Source: Caldifarciminota bacterium (GTDB lineage: Bacteria; Hydrothermota; UBA3072). Taken from it: 64,000 bases of DNA. The stretch covers positions 1-64,000 of the forward strand of contig JAFGHJ010000027.1 of the NCBI GenBank assembly GCA_016930175.1, given 5' to 3'. Every line of letters begins with the position of its first letter. Position 1 is the first letter of the stretch. Shown one piece after another: positions 41,513-50,193 of this stretch. A program made the position numbers and the translations under genes. Below the pieces are notes generated by a model. It saw only the letters and a program-made list of their open reading frames with translations, made no database searches and was not told the origin of the DNA.

Positions 41513-42468
41513 TGATTAAGCATTTAGATTTCGAGAAACCTATAATTGAGCTGCACGAAAGGATAGAAGAATTAAAAGCTCTTAATGGAAACATGAGCGG
41601 AATTTATCAGACTGAGTTGAAGAAGTTAAATGCGAAATTAGTTAAAATAAGAAAAGAAATATTTTCTTCACTTACACCCTGGCAGAGAGTAGAGATGGCA
41701 AGACATCCTAATCGACCGTACACTAGTGACTATGTAAAATTTCTGTTTAAGGATTGGACCGAGATTCACGGTGACAGGAGATTTTCCGATGACAATGCTA
41801 TAATCACAGGAATCGGAAGCCTTGAAGGAATATCTTTTGTGGTTGTTGGTCATGAGAAGGGGAGGAAAATTACGGAAAAGGTCAAAAGGAATTTTGGCAG
41901 TGCGCATCCGGAAGGATACAGAAAAGCTTTGAGAGTAATGAAATTAGGAGGTAAGTTTAATTTACCGATTGTTTGCTTAGTGGATACGGCGGGAGCTTAT
42001 CCGGGAATAGGTGCAGAAGAAAGAGGGCAGGCTTTGGCTATAGCTGAGAATATAAAAGAAATAGCTGTTATTCCTGTTCCTATTATTGTTATAATTACCG
42101 GAGAGGGTGGTAGTGGAGGAGCTTTAGCTATTGGAATTGGAGATAGAATATATATGCAGGAATTTTCTGTTTATTCTGTTATTTCCCCTGAGGGATGTGC
42201 TTCTATTATTTTTAGAAACCAGGAATATAAAAAGGAAGCTGCCGGATACTTAAAAATTACAGCGGAGGAGTTAAAAAAATTTCAAATTATCGATGGGATA
42301 ATAAGTGAACCTGAGGGAGGAGCTCACAGTAATCATGAAGAGGCAGCAAAGTTAGTTGGGGAAACAATTCTTAAATTATATCAAGAATTGAAAGATATCC
42401 CGCGAGATGATTTAATAGACAAAAGAATTGAAAAATTTTCTCAAATGGGTGTGTATATCGAAGGATAA
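41512..42468 (+). CDS. accA: Acetyl-CoA carboxylase carboxyltransferase subunit alpha
   Basis: 318 residues, normal AccA length. Forms the carboxyltransferase with AccD in the first committed step of fatty-acid synthesis. Family blocks: LTPWQRVEMARHPNRPYTSDY (about 55-75), LFKDWTEIHGDRRFSDD, the oxyanion-hole regions VDTAGAYPGIGAEERGQA and GEGGSGGALAIGIGD. Clear identification. Neither accD nor accBC is in the window. It shares a base with the stop of the barrel gene upstream and abuts the DUF4388 gene downstream. Confidence 0.96.
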   Translation: MIKHLDFEKPIIELHERIEELKALNGNMSGIYQTELKKLNAKLVKIRKEIFSSLTPWQRVEMARHPNRPYTSDYVKFLFKDWTEIHGDRRFSDDNAIITGIGSLEGISFVVVGHEKGRKITEKVKRNFGSAHPEGYRKALRVMKLGGKFNLPIVCLVDTAGAYPGIGAEERGQALAIAENIKEIAVIPVPIIVIITGEGGSGGALAIGIGDRIYMQEFSVYSVISPEGCASIIFRNQEYKKEAAGYLKITAEELKKFQIIDGIISEPEGGAHSNHEEAAKLVGETILKLYQELKDIPRDDLIDKRIEKFSQMGVYIEG

Positions 42469-43005
42469 ATGGCTTTAAGAGGGGATTTTAAGGATTTCGA
42501 ACTAAATGACATATTTCAGCTAATCCATATGGGAGGTAAAGATGGAGCTCTGCATCTCCGGGGTGAAAATGGGAGTGGAGTTATTTATTTTGAACATGGT
42601 AATATCAAACATGCCGAATCGGGTAATCATACTGGTACCGAAGCTATAAATATATTTCTTACTTGGGATACCGGCTCTTTCGAATTTATAGCTTCAGAGA
42701 ATACAGATAAAGTTACGATTAATCTTCCTGTCCATAATGTAATTTTAGAAGCTGCAAGACAGATAGATGAGTGGAAAAAAATGGAAGACGTGATACCTTC
42801 TGTGGAAGTTGTTGTTGATTTTGAAGAAGAGCCGGATATTACTGATATTGAACTAAGACCGATGGAGTGGAAAGCTCTTTCAATAATTAACGGAGAAAAA
42901 ACCATAAAAGAAATTGCTGAAGAACTTAAGATGAAAACCTTCGATCTTGCAAAAATTCTTTACGGATTAGTTCAATCCGGCTTAATAAGAGTAAAGAAAA
43001 AATAA
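42469..43005 (+). CDS. DUF4388 (PATAN-type) domain protein
   Basis: 178 residues. The DUF4388 domain (1-100) shows LRGDFKDFELNDIFQLIHM, GALHLRG, YFEHGNIKHAESG and GTEAINIFLTWDTGSFEF, as in gliding/two-component associated proteins. The C-terminal 60 residues form a small winged-helix-like region (LSIINGEKTIKEIAEELKM, ILYGLVQSGLIRV), also common in this group. Probably a cytosolic protein-interaction adaptor. It starts directly after the accA stop without a separate ribosome site, so translation is coupled. Confidence 0.82.
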   Translation: MALRGDFKDFELNDIFQLIHMGGKDGALHLRGENGSGVIYFEHGNIKHAESGNHTGTEAINIFLTWDTGSFEFIASENTDKVTINLPVHNVILEAARQIDEWKKMEDVIPSVEVVVDFEEEPDITDIELRPMEWKALSIINGEKTIKEIAEELKMKTFDLAKILYGLVQSGLIRVKKK

Positions 43006-43052
43006 ATCGGATCGAAAGAAACGATGAAGATTTCTTGAAAGGAGGGGAATTA

Positions 43053-45065
43053 ATGGAGAAGAGATGTATTTGTATTGCTGGACATGCCAATTCCGGTAAA
43101 ACTGCATTGGGAGAAGCAATACTGTATAAGGTGAATTTTACAAACAGATTGGGTTCCATTGATACGGGGACTTCAATCTTAGATTATATGAAGTATGAAA
43201 GAGAAAGAAAATATTCGGTTAGCCTTTCTGTCGCAACCTTTAAATATGACGATGTCGAAGTGGATCTTATCGATACTCCCGGATATCTCGATTTTCAGGG
43301 AGAAAGGATTTCCGGCTTAAGTGTTTGCGATTCAGTTGTAATAGTAGTGGATGGGTCTTCCGGACTTGGATTTACCACCGGTCAGGTTATTGAGCAAGCT
43401 CAGAAAAGAGGTATTCCGTCTATATTCTATATAAGTAAGCTGGGTAAAGAGTCTATTAATTTTAAAGGTATATTGGAAGAGATTAAGGATGAGGTTAAGA
43501 CCGGTTTGGTACCTCTTGTTGTCCCATTAATCAAGGGAGATAAAACAATTGGAGTAGTTGATATGCTTGATTTAAAAGCATATGCAGCTGAAGGTGAAAT
43601 CGATATTCCTCCTGAATTCCAAAGCGAAATTGAACAATATAAGGAATCCATGATAGAATCTATTTCAGAAGTCGATGAAGGACTTATGGAAAAATTTGTA
43701 GAAGAAAAAGAAATCACCAATGAAGATTTAAAGAAAGGTTTACAGAACGGGGTTCGGTCAGGTAAAATTTTTCCGGTGATAAGTGGCGATTCCATTTCAC
43801 TTGTAGGGATTAATTGTCTTCTCCAATATATTAAGGATATACTTCCTTCTCCCGCCGAGGCGAAACTTCCTTCTCAAATTGAATCTATTGATGGTCCGAC
43901 GGTTGCCTTTTCTTTTAAAACAAAATTCGAGACACATGTTGGAGAGTTAAACTTTATAAAAGTTTGGAGAGGAAAAATTTCTGCAGGCGATACACTTATA
44001 AATACTTCGAGTAATACTGAAGAAAAGATAAATCAACTCTTTGTTTTAAAAGGGAATGAAAGGGAATCGGTGAACGAAGTAAAAGCCGGTTCGATATGTG
44101 CTCTTGTAAAATTGAAAAATACTGCTTCAGGAGACACTCTCGCTGATCCTTCTAATCCGGTCACATTAGATAAAATTGTTTTTCCTAAGCCTGTGGCTAA
44201 AATAGCAATTGAAGGTGAAAGCGAGAAAGACAACGATAAAATATCCAAAGGTCTTTCTAAGCTTAGAATATCCGATCGCACTTTGAATTACAATTTTGAT
44301 TCTGAGGCCAAACAGCTTATTCTTGAAACGATGGGTGAGCAACATATGCAGTTTATAAAATCTTGGTTGGAGGATAATTTTGGGGTTCATCTTATAGAAA
44401 GCACGCCAGGAATTCATTATAGGGAAACGATACAAAAGAAATCAGAAGGTCAGGCAAAATTCAAAAAGCAAACCGGCGGAAGAGGTCAATACGGTGAAGT
44501 TTATCTTAAAGTAGAGCCTCTGGATAGAGGTGTGGGAGTGGAATTTGAGGATCAAATAAAAGGGGGAAATATACCAGGTAAATATGTGCCTTCAGTTGAA
44601 ATGGGTGTGAGGGAAGCCTTAGCTACTGGAACACTTGCGTGTTATCCTGTTATCGATTGTAAGGTTATCGTATATGACGGATCCTATCATCCTGTCGATT
44701 CTTCAGACAATGCTTTCAGAAGAGCCGGCTCAATGGCTGTTAAAGATGCACTTTTAAAGGCTTCGCCTTTTCTCTTAGAACCGATTCTCAAAATTCAAGT
44801 TGTTATAACGGACGAGTATACTGGTGATGTTATGGGAGATCTTAACTCGAAAAGGGGTAAAATTTTGGGTATAGATGCAAAAGGAAAGTTTCAGGTAATA
44901 AATGCTTATGTTCCGGAGAAGGAAATGTTTAAATATTCTTCCAGACTACGTTCTTTGACTCAAGGCACAGGTACTTATTCTGCCGAATTTGCATTTTATG
45001 AAAGAATGCCTGAGGAAATTTCCAAAGAAATTATAGAGCAAAGCAAGAGCAAAAAAGAGGAATAA
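43053..45065 (+). CDS. Elongation factor G-like GTPase (EF-G paralogue)
   Basis: 670 residues from the ATG at 43053, behind GAAAGGAGGGG; a TTG 18 bases upstream is inside that site and is rejected. G1 loop GHANSGKT (10-17) and G3 DTPGYLDF are good. The G4 position reads FYISKLGKES rather than NKxD, and the switch I Thr region of true EF-G (RGITI) is replaced by ERKYSVSLSV. These changes are typical of the EF-G-like second paralogue found in several phyla, whose role is not settled. Domains II-V follow, with the domain IV entry GRGQYGEVYLKVEP and the C-terminal EMFKYSSRLRSLTQGTGTYS. Cytosolic. The PorV-like gene begins in its stop codon. Confidence 0.88.
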   Translation: MEKRCICIAGHANSGKTALGEAILYKVNFTNRLGSIDTGTSILDYMKYERERKYSVSLSVATFKYDDVEVDLIDTPGYLDFQGERISGLSVCDSVVIVVDGSSGLGFTTGQVIEQAQKRGIPSIFYISKLGKESINFKGILEEIKDEVKTGLVPLVVPLIKGDKTIGVVDMLDLKAYAAEGEIDIPPEFQSEIEQYKESMIESISEVDEGLMEKFVEEKEITNEDLKKGLQNGVRSGKIFPVISGDSISLVGINCLLQYIKDILPSPAEAKLPSQIESIDGPTVAFSFKTKFETHVGELNFIKVWRGKISAGDTLINTSSNTEEKINQLFVLKGNERESVNEVKAGSICALVKLKNTASGDTLADPSNPVTLDKIVFPKPVAKIAIEGESEKDNDKISKGLSKLRISDRTLNYNFDSEAKQLILETMGEQHMQFIKSWLEDNFGVHLIESTPGIHYRETIQKKSEGQAKFKKQTGGRGQYGEVYLKVEPLDRGVGVEFEDQIKGGNIPGKYVPSVEMGVREALATGTLACYPVIDCKVIVYDGSYHPVDSSDNAFRRAGSMAVKDALLKASPFLLEPILKIQVVITDEYTGDVMGDLNSKRGKILGIDAKGKFQVINAYVPEKEMFKYSSRLRSLTQGTGTYSAEFAFYERMPEEISKEIIEQSKSKKEE

Positions 45066-45928
45066 TGTTTCTGTTTCTTTTAGCTCTCTTCGAGGGAGAA
45101 TTTATTCTTGTAGGCGTTGATGCAGGAAGCTGGGGAAGAGGGTCTACAGGTATTGCTTATCCTACTACTGGGTTTAAGAATCCCGCTTCTTCTCTGGTTC
45201 TTGAGCCTTGTGTCTATTTTACCGGTTCGAGAATGTTCGGTAATCTTGCAAATGTCTTAAGCGGCGGTTTAAATTTAAGGCAGAGCGACTATGGGTTTGG
45301 GGTGCACTTTGTTTTTCACTCGGTTGGTGATATATACGACACGAGAGGTACCTGGGACGATATAGATGGTGATGGATATCCCGATCCCGGAGAGGAGCTA
45401 TACGATGATTTTAATGGCGTTTTTTCATCTCGAGAAGGAGCAATCTTTTCTACGTACTCAAAATGGGTAGGTAACATTTCTTTAGGACTTGGTCTCAAGT
45501 TTATCTATAGGGAAATTTACGAGACAAGCGCAGTTGGAGCTGGCGCGGATTTAGGCATTATTTATCAGCTGGAAGAAATCTCGATAGGAGTTGCAATAAA
45601 AGATATTACGACTTCTCCCGTGTTTTGGGAAGATAGTGCAGATCACATTGCCCCTTCATATCAAATAGGTTTTGGTTTTAACAAGAGATTAGGGAAAGTA
45701 CCTGTTCTGATGGAAGTTAATCTCATTCAAGACGAATATGGGTTTAACAACCATTTGGGTGTCGAAATCGGTATGAATGAATGGCTTAAGGCTCGTGCTG
45801 GATTTTTTAATAAACAGGTAACTACAGGTTTCGGAATTGAAAAACGCCCTTTTTTAGTTGATTACGCTTTGAACATTCATCCTGATTTATTAATGTCACA
45901 TAGAGTTTCTTTGTTGTATAAACTTTAA
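45065..45928 (+). CDS. PorV/PorQ-family outer-membrane protein
   Basis: 287 residues. MFLFLLALFEGEFILVGVDA serves as a short signal and first strand. The segment SWGRGSTGIAYPTTGFKNPA, followed by strands of a FadL-like barrel, is the form of PorV/PorQ proteins, which shuttle cargo in type IX secretion. An acidic loop DIDGDGYPDPGEELYDD looks like a thrombospondin-type-3/Ca-binding turn. The last strand is HRVSLLYKL. The start overlaps the EF-G-like stop (TAATG). Together with the sorting-tail protein at 11845-13875 it argues for a type IX-like pathway; direct evidence for PorT, SprA or other core parts is not in the window. Confidence 0.72.
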   Translation: MFLFLLALFEGEFILVGVDAGSWGRGSTGIAYPTTGFKNPASSLVLEPCVYFTGSRMFGNLANVLSGGLNLRQSDYGFGVHFVFHSVGDIYDTRGTWDDIDGDGYPDPGEELYDDFNGVFSSREGAIFSTYSKWVGNISLGLGLKFIYREIYETSAVGAGADLGIIYQLEEISIGVAIKDITTSPVFWEDSADHIAPSYQIGFGFNKRLGKVPVLMEVNLIQDEYGFNNHLGVEIGMNEWLKARAGFFNKQVTTGFGIEKRPFLVDYALNIHPDLLMSHRVSLLYKL

Positions 45929-46006
45929 AAAATATTGATTTAGAGAATAAGTATTTTAGTCTATCGGTGTTAATCAGTTAATTAGTAAAAAAGACCTGCT
46001 CCTTAA

Positions 46007-47014
46007 TTACGTATTATAGTTAATTTCCCCTTTTTCCATTAGTTTTAAGCATATTTTCACTAATTTTGGGTCAAACTGCGTTCCGGAATTTTTTCTTAAC
46101 TCTTCAACGATTTCTTTATGCGAAAGGCCTTTTCTGTAAGGTCTTTTTGACATCATTGCGCTAAGAGAATCAGCAATAGCTAATATTCTCGCTGATTCTG
46201 GTATTTTTTTCCCTTCTAAACCATCGGGAAAACCTTTACCGTCATATCTTTCATGATGATGAAGAACAGCATTAAGAATTTTTTTATTTCTAATCGCAGG
46301 ATTTATTATAAATTCTCCTATTTCAGGATGTTTTTTCATTATTGCGTATTCTTTTTCTGTCAGAGTTTCGGGTTTCATTAAAATAGAATCGGGTATACCA
46401 ACTTTACCTATATCGTGTATCATACAAGCATAACTCAGCATTTCTTTTTCTTTTTTTGTATATGCAAGTTTATCGGCAATTTCAAGTGCAATTTCTTTAA
46501 CTTGCTTTGAATGCCCTTCCTGGTAAGGGTCTTTTGCTTCAAGCGCGTTAACAAGAGATGTAATTGTATCTAACATTTTCTTTTCTATTTTTTCTCTTTG
46601 CTCTCTGACTTTAGCTTCTAATTCTATTTGATAATCTCTTTTTATACGCAGGAGGAAGTTTCTTTCCTTTACTTTTTCGAGAACCCTCCCAAGTTCTTCG
46701 GGAAGGACAGGTTTTACAAGATAATCGTATGCGCCTACGCGCATCGTGCTTCTTATTATATCAATATCTCTGAAAGCAGTTACCATTATTATAGAAACAT
46801 CTGGATTAACACTTAAAAGCGCTTTTGCTGCTTCAATACCGTTCATTCCGGGCATTTCAATATCAAGAAGCACACAGTCAAAGTTGTTTTTCTTGTATTC
46901 GTTAACAGCCTCGAAGCCATCTGAGCTTGTTTTGCAATTATGCCCTTGTAAAGTAAGAATGTTAGTAAGGGACTTTAGAATTTTATTGTCATCATCTGCT
47001 AATAAGATTTCCAT
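46007..47014 (-). CDS. Response regulator with HD-GYP cyclic-di-GMP phosphodiesterase domain
   Basis: 335 residues: receiver domain with D51 in VLLDIEMPGMNG, a short helical linker, and a complete HD-GYP domain: EGHSKQVKEIALEI, HDIGKVGIPD, KHPEIGEF, HHHERYDGKGFPDGL. All metal and signature residues are kept (GFP in place of GYP), so it is probably an active phosphodiesterase, unlike the degenerate protein at 38077-39495. No sensor kinase is beside it. It follows the MBL-fold gene by 27 bases on the same strand, suggesting one operon of two phosphodiesterase-type enzymes. Confidence 0.9.
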   Translation of the reverse strand: MEILLADDDNKILKSLTNILTLQGHNCKTSSDGFEAVNEYKKNNFDCVLLDIEMPGMNGIEAAKALLSVNPDVSIIMVTAFRDIDIIRSTMRVGAYDYLVKPVLPEELGRVLEKVKERNFLLRIKRDYQIELEAKVREQREKIEKKMLDTITSLVNALEAKDPYQEGHSKQVKEIALEIADKLAYTKKEKEMLSYACMIHDIGKVGIPDSILMKPETLTEKEYAIMKKHPEIGEFIINPAIRNKKILNAVLHHHERYDGKGFPDGLEGKKIPESARILAIADSLSAMMSKRPYRKGLSHKEIVEELRKNSGTQFDPKLVKICLKLMEKGEINYNT

Positions 47015-47041
47015 AAAAATACAAATTTTTTTTAAGAACTT

Positions 47042-47872
47042 TTACAAGCAGAATTCGCTGCCCTCGCGGGCACCCTTAACTTTTAATCCTTTTCCGGCTA
47101 ATTTATTAGCCTTTTTTATAATGCTGTCTATTTGTTTGTCCTTCCTTGTTGGGTCGTAATGAGTTAAGTATAGAGTTTTTATATTTCCATCTTTTGCGAA
47201 AGCCACTGTTTGCTCCCATGAGGAATGTCCCCAACTTTTATGTTTTTTCATTTCACGTTTTTCATATTGAGCGTCGTGAATCAAAACATCAGAATCTTTT
47301 ATAAAGTCCAGGTGGTCTTCGTAAGGTACAACCGCAATATCCTGATGGTCAAGTTCGTTATCACTCATAAATACGAAACTTTTTCCGTCCTCTTCAAATT
47401 TGAAAGCATGGGTTTCGAGAGGATGGTTTGTTAATATTGAACTGATTTTGACTCCGTCTATTGAAATACCTGATTTTCTAATCTTTTCGAATTCTATTTT
47501 GGCAGCTATTTGTTTAAATGGTACCGGGTAGTAAAGAGATTGCATTTGTCCTTTGAGTATATCTAAAAGTCTTCCATAAGTAGGTGAAGCGGCAAATATT
47601 TTTATTGAGAAAGTCGGAATATATATAGGAATAAAGAACGGAAATCCCTGAATGTGATCCCAGTGGGAATGTGTAAGAAACAAATTAATATGATTTACCT
47701 TTTCTGCGAATATTTCGTTTGAAAGTACTCGCATTCCGGAACCCGCATCAATAATGATTTTTTTACCGCTATTTAAGGTGAGATCTAAGCATGTTGTATT
47801 GCCTCCGTATTTAACCGTGTGTTTTCCGGGTGATGGTATTGAACCTCTTGTACCCAAAAGTTTAATTTTCAT
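47042..47872 (-). CDS. MBL-fold metallo-hydrolase (phosphodiesterase-like)
   Basis: 276 residues. Begins MKIKLLGTRGSIPSPGKHTVKYGGNT and carries THSHWDHIQG (HxHxDH) near residues 60-69, IDAGSG before it and the later HDAQY and H-containing metal ligands. This is the beta-lactamase-superfamily branch often annotated as cyclic-nucleotide phosphodiesterase or ribonuclease Z-like. The GTRGSIP opening and GGNTTCLDL are its usual start. It heads a two-gene unit with the HD-GYP regulator. The promoter is 6 bases before the ATG and there is no ribosome site, so the mRNA is probably leaderless. The substrate is unknown. Confidence 0.85.
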   Translation of the reverse strand: MKIKLLGTRGSIPSPGKHTVKYGGNTTCLDLTLNSGKKIIIDAGSGMRVLSNEIFAEKVNHINLFLTHSHWDHIQGFPFFIPIYIPTFSIKIFAASPTYGRLLDILKGQMQSLYYPVPFKQIAAKIEFEKIRKSGISIDGVKISSILTNHPLETHAFKFEEDGKSFVFMSDNELDHQDIAVVPYEDHLDFIKDSDVLIHDAQYEKREMKKHKSWGHSSWEQTVAFAKDGNIKTLYLTHYDPTRKDKQIDSIIKKANKLAGKGLKVKGAREGSEFCL

Positions 47873-47878
47873 AAAATA

Positions 47879-47906
47879 ATCTTAAGTAAAAATGCGGATT
47901 TGTCAA
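47879..47906 (-). promoter_or_regulatory. Promoter of the MBL/HD-GYP unit, leaderless spacing
   Basis: Minus strand: TTGACA (47906-47901), a 16-base spacer, TAAGAT (47884-47879), then 6 bases to the ATG at 47872. Confidence 0.65.
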
Positions 47907-48071
47907 GCTCTTTATAGCGTATTATCTTATTAAAGGGACTGATTATAGAAAATTTTTATATTTTTTTTCTCATGGTTGCTTTAGGGACTTGCCTTAAATA
48001 TATTATCTTTTTAATATTTATTAAAACAAAGAAAGACTCAAAAAAACTAGATTCTATAAAGGGAGGATTAT

Positions 48072-48761
48072 ATGAGAAAATGTACAGTTATAAAAATCAT
48101 TTTGATGCTTTTAGTTGTAATTTTTTTTAAAAGCTCAGGAGGAGGAAAAATGCTTGATGAGGAAAAGAAAATAAAATTGCCGGTACCTAGATATAAAAGT
48201 ACCATATCTGTAGAAGAAGCGATATTGAACCGAAGATCGGTAAGAAGTTATTCAAAAGAACCTCTTAATTTAGAAGAAATTTCACAGCTCTTATGGGCAG
48301 CTCAGGGCATTACCGATGAGAAAAGAAATTTAAGAGCAGCTCCTTCTGCAGGAGCTCTTTATCCTCTCGAAACTTATATCGTTGTGGGTAACGTATCTTC
48401 TCTTGAAGATGGTATTTATAGGTATAATCCGCTGAATCATGAAATTATAAAGTATAAGGAGGGAGATTGTAGAAGTGAGCTTTCGCTTGCCGCGCTTGGT
48501 CAATCCTGCGTCAGAAATGGCGCTGTTTCGATAGTTTTTGCAGCCGTTTATGAGAGAATTACAGGGAAATACGGAAATAGAGGAATTATGTATACTTACA
48601 TGGAAGCCGGGCATGCCGCTCAGAATATTTATTTGCAGGCTGAAGCTTTAGGACTCGGTACTGTTGTTGTAGGAGCTTTCATAGATGATAAGGTTAAGGA
48701 AGTTATAGGTATGAAGGAAGAGGAAACTCCTTTATATATTTTGCCTGTAGGAAAGAAATAA
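48072..48761 (+). CDS. Nitroreductase-family protein, SagB-type
   Basis: 229 residues of the FMN-dependent nitroreductase fold (SagB/ThcOx branch): ILNRRSVRSYSKEPLNLEE, AAPSAGALYPLETYIV, YMEAGHAAQNIYLQAEALGLG. The N-terminus (IKIILMLLVVIFFKSSGG) is a membrane anchor or signal. Two good starts exist: ATG at 48072 behind GGGAGGA, and ATG at 48150 behind AGGAGGAGGAAAA, which would give a soluble protein without the anchor. The stand-alone SagB domain often works in redox clean-up of unknown substrate; no thiazole-peptide genes are nearby. YjbQ follows 26 bases on, so the two are probably co-transcribed. Confidence 0.85.
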   Translation: MRKCTVIKIILMLLVVIFFKSSGGGKMLDEEKKIKLPVPRYKSTISVEEAILNRRSVRSYSKEPLNLEEISQLLWAAQGITDEKRNLRAAPSAGALYPLETYIVVGNVSSLEDGIYRYNPLNHEIIKYKEGDCRSELSLAALGQSCVRNGAVSIVFAAVYERITGKYGNRGIMYTYMEAGHAAQNIYLQAEALGLGTVVVGAFIDDKVKEVIGMKEEETPLYILPVGKK

Positions 48762-48787
48762 GGTTTTTTTATTTTAAGGAGGAATTG

Positions 48788-49204
48788 ATGGGAATAAAGA
48801 TTAAAAAAGAAATTTCGGTTTCAACGAGTAGGAGAAACGAATTTGTAGATGTAACAGGAGAAGTAAGTAATGTGGTCAAAGAGAGTGGGGTAAAGGAAGG
48901 TTATGTTCACCTTTATGTTCCTCATACGACCGCAGCTGTAACAATTAACGAAAATTATGACCCTTCGGTTAAAAGCGATATTTTAAATAAGTTATCTGAT
49001 ATAGTTCCCGCTGGCGCCGGATATTCACACGCGGAAGGAAACGCAGATAGTCACATTAAAGCTTCTATTATCGGAAATTCGGATTTTATTCCGGTTACAG
49101 GAGGTGATATTGCCCTTGGAACATGGCAGGGAATTTTTTTCTGTGAGTTCGACGGACCCCGCTCGAGGAGAATGCTGATACAGATTATTGAACAGGAATA
49201 TTAA
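48788..49204 (+). CDS. YjbQ/UPF0047 family protein
   Basis: 138 residues (ATG at 48788, with AAGGAGGA upstream; a TTG three bases earlier is also possible). Matches the UPF0047/YjbQ family: VHLYVPHTTAAVTINENYDP around 38-57, GNADSHIKAS, and GTWQGIFFCEFDGPRSR near the end. Members are described as secondary thiamine-phosphate synthases, with true role uncertain. Small trimeric cytosolic protein. It follows the nitroreductase gene closely. Confidence 0.88.
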   Translation: MGIKIKKEISVSTSRRNEFVDVTGEVSNVVKESGVKEGYVHLYVPHTTAAVTINENYDPSVKSDILNKLSDIVPAGAGYSHAEGNADSHIKASIIGNSDFIPVTGGDIALGTWQGIFFCEFDGPRSRRMLIQIIEQEY

Positions 49205-49321
49205 CCACATAGGACACAGAGAAAAATAAGAACACGCAGAGAGCACAGAGATTTTTTGTTGTTTAAAAACCTCCCACAACCCCAAAATATTCTCACACAA
49301 AGACACAAAGGACACAAAGTC
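49203..49321. repeat. Dispersed intergenic repeat, copy 12
   Basis: Units ACACAGAGA, CACGCAGAGA and GCACAGAG (49213-49250), then a TTGTTGTTTAAAAACC block with C-rich tail (49257-49283), then CACACAAAGACACAAAGGAC (49294-49313). The centre is a reverse-orientation copy of the GGTTTTAAACAA module. Confidence 0.7.
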
Positions 49322-49364
49322 CATCCACCCAACTCAAAGATTTATTTTGTTGTTACCAAGAATC

Positions 49365-50150
49365 CTAATTACTATATTTAGTTATAACCTCTATTAAGTT
49401 TTCAACCTTTTCTTCTGGTGTTGAGTGGTCGAGTTCGAGTGCGATTGTGATATCATTTTTGTTTTTTATGCTATTGAAAAAATTATCAAAATCTATATTA
49501 CCTTTACCAACGGGTAAATGTTCGTCCTTTTTACCTTTATTATCGTGTAGGTGTACATATTGAAGCCTGTTGTACATTTTTTTGACCCAATCAGAGGGAG
49601 ATAGATTAGAGAAAACATTCATGTGTCCAATATCCAAACAAAGAGCAAAGAAATCACTGTTTACGGCGTCACAGAGCTTAATAAGAATATCTGGGGATTC
49701 TTCTACTAAATTTTCTATTACTATTTTAATTCCTTCTTTTTCGTATTTTTTTATCTCGCTTTTCCAGAAATTAATTGTCTCTTCTAACCAGAGCTTTTCT
49801 AATTCCCATTTCTTGATATCTTCGGAAATTCCACTGTGAACAACCAGAATCTCAGGTTTTAATTTTTTTGCCATTTCGTAGGTTTTTTGCATTCTCTTTT
49901 TTACTGCTTCTTTAAGCAAATAATCGTTGTATGTATATCTGATGCCTACAAATGGCCCATGAACTGAAATTCTTCCGGAAAAATTTTCAATTACTCTTTT
50001 ATGCTGTTTTATTTTTTCTTCCCATGCTTGGGGAGAAGCAACTCCTTTTAAGCCATAGCTTTGAAGCTCAATACCAACATTTAACTCTTCAAGTTTTGGT
50101 AATATATGGAAATCTTTTTCATAACCCGATAAACATAAAAAGAAATTCAT
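49365..50150 (-). CDS. TIM-barrel protein of the sugar isomerase/AP endonuclease 2 superfamily
   Basis: 261 residues with the xylose isomerase-like TIM-barrel pattern: VGIELQSYGLKG at the start, SVHGPFVGIRY, LVVHSGISED, IKIVIENLVEESPDIL, LCLDIGHMNVFS, YVHLHDNKGKKDEHLPVGKG, IALELDHSTPEE. Metal-binding His, Glu and Asp residues of the family (ENL, DIGH, HLHDN, LEL) are in place, so it should bind a divalent metal. It may be a sugar-phosphate isomerase/epimerase or hydrolase; endonuclease IV is less likely because the DNA-binding loops are not evident. It has its own promoter with a very short leader. Confidence 0.82.
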   Translation of the reverse strand: MNFFLCLSGYEKDFHILPKLEELNVGIELQSYGLKGVASPQAWEEKIKQHKRVIENFSGRISVHGPFVGIRYTYNDYLLKEAVKKRMQKTYEMAKKLKPEILVVHSGISEDIKKWELEKLWLEETINFWKSEIKKYEKEGIKIVIENLVEESPDILIKLCDAVNSDFFALCLDIGHMNVFSNLSPSDWVKKMYNRLQYVHLHDNKGKKDEHLPVGKGNIDFDNFFNSIKNKNDITIALELDHSTPEEKVENLIEVITKYSN

Positions 50151-50165
50151 TTTATACCCTATGGT

Positions 50166-50193
50166 ATATTAGTTAAGCCTTATTAACTGTCAA
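50166..50193 (-). promoter_or_regulatory. Promoter of the TIM-barrel gene
   Basis: Minus strand: TTGACA (50193-50188), a 16-base spacer, TAATAT (50171-50166), then 15 bases to the ATG at 50150, giving a leader of only about 8 bases. Confidence 0.65.
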
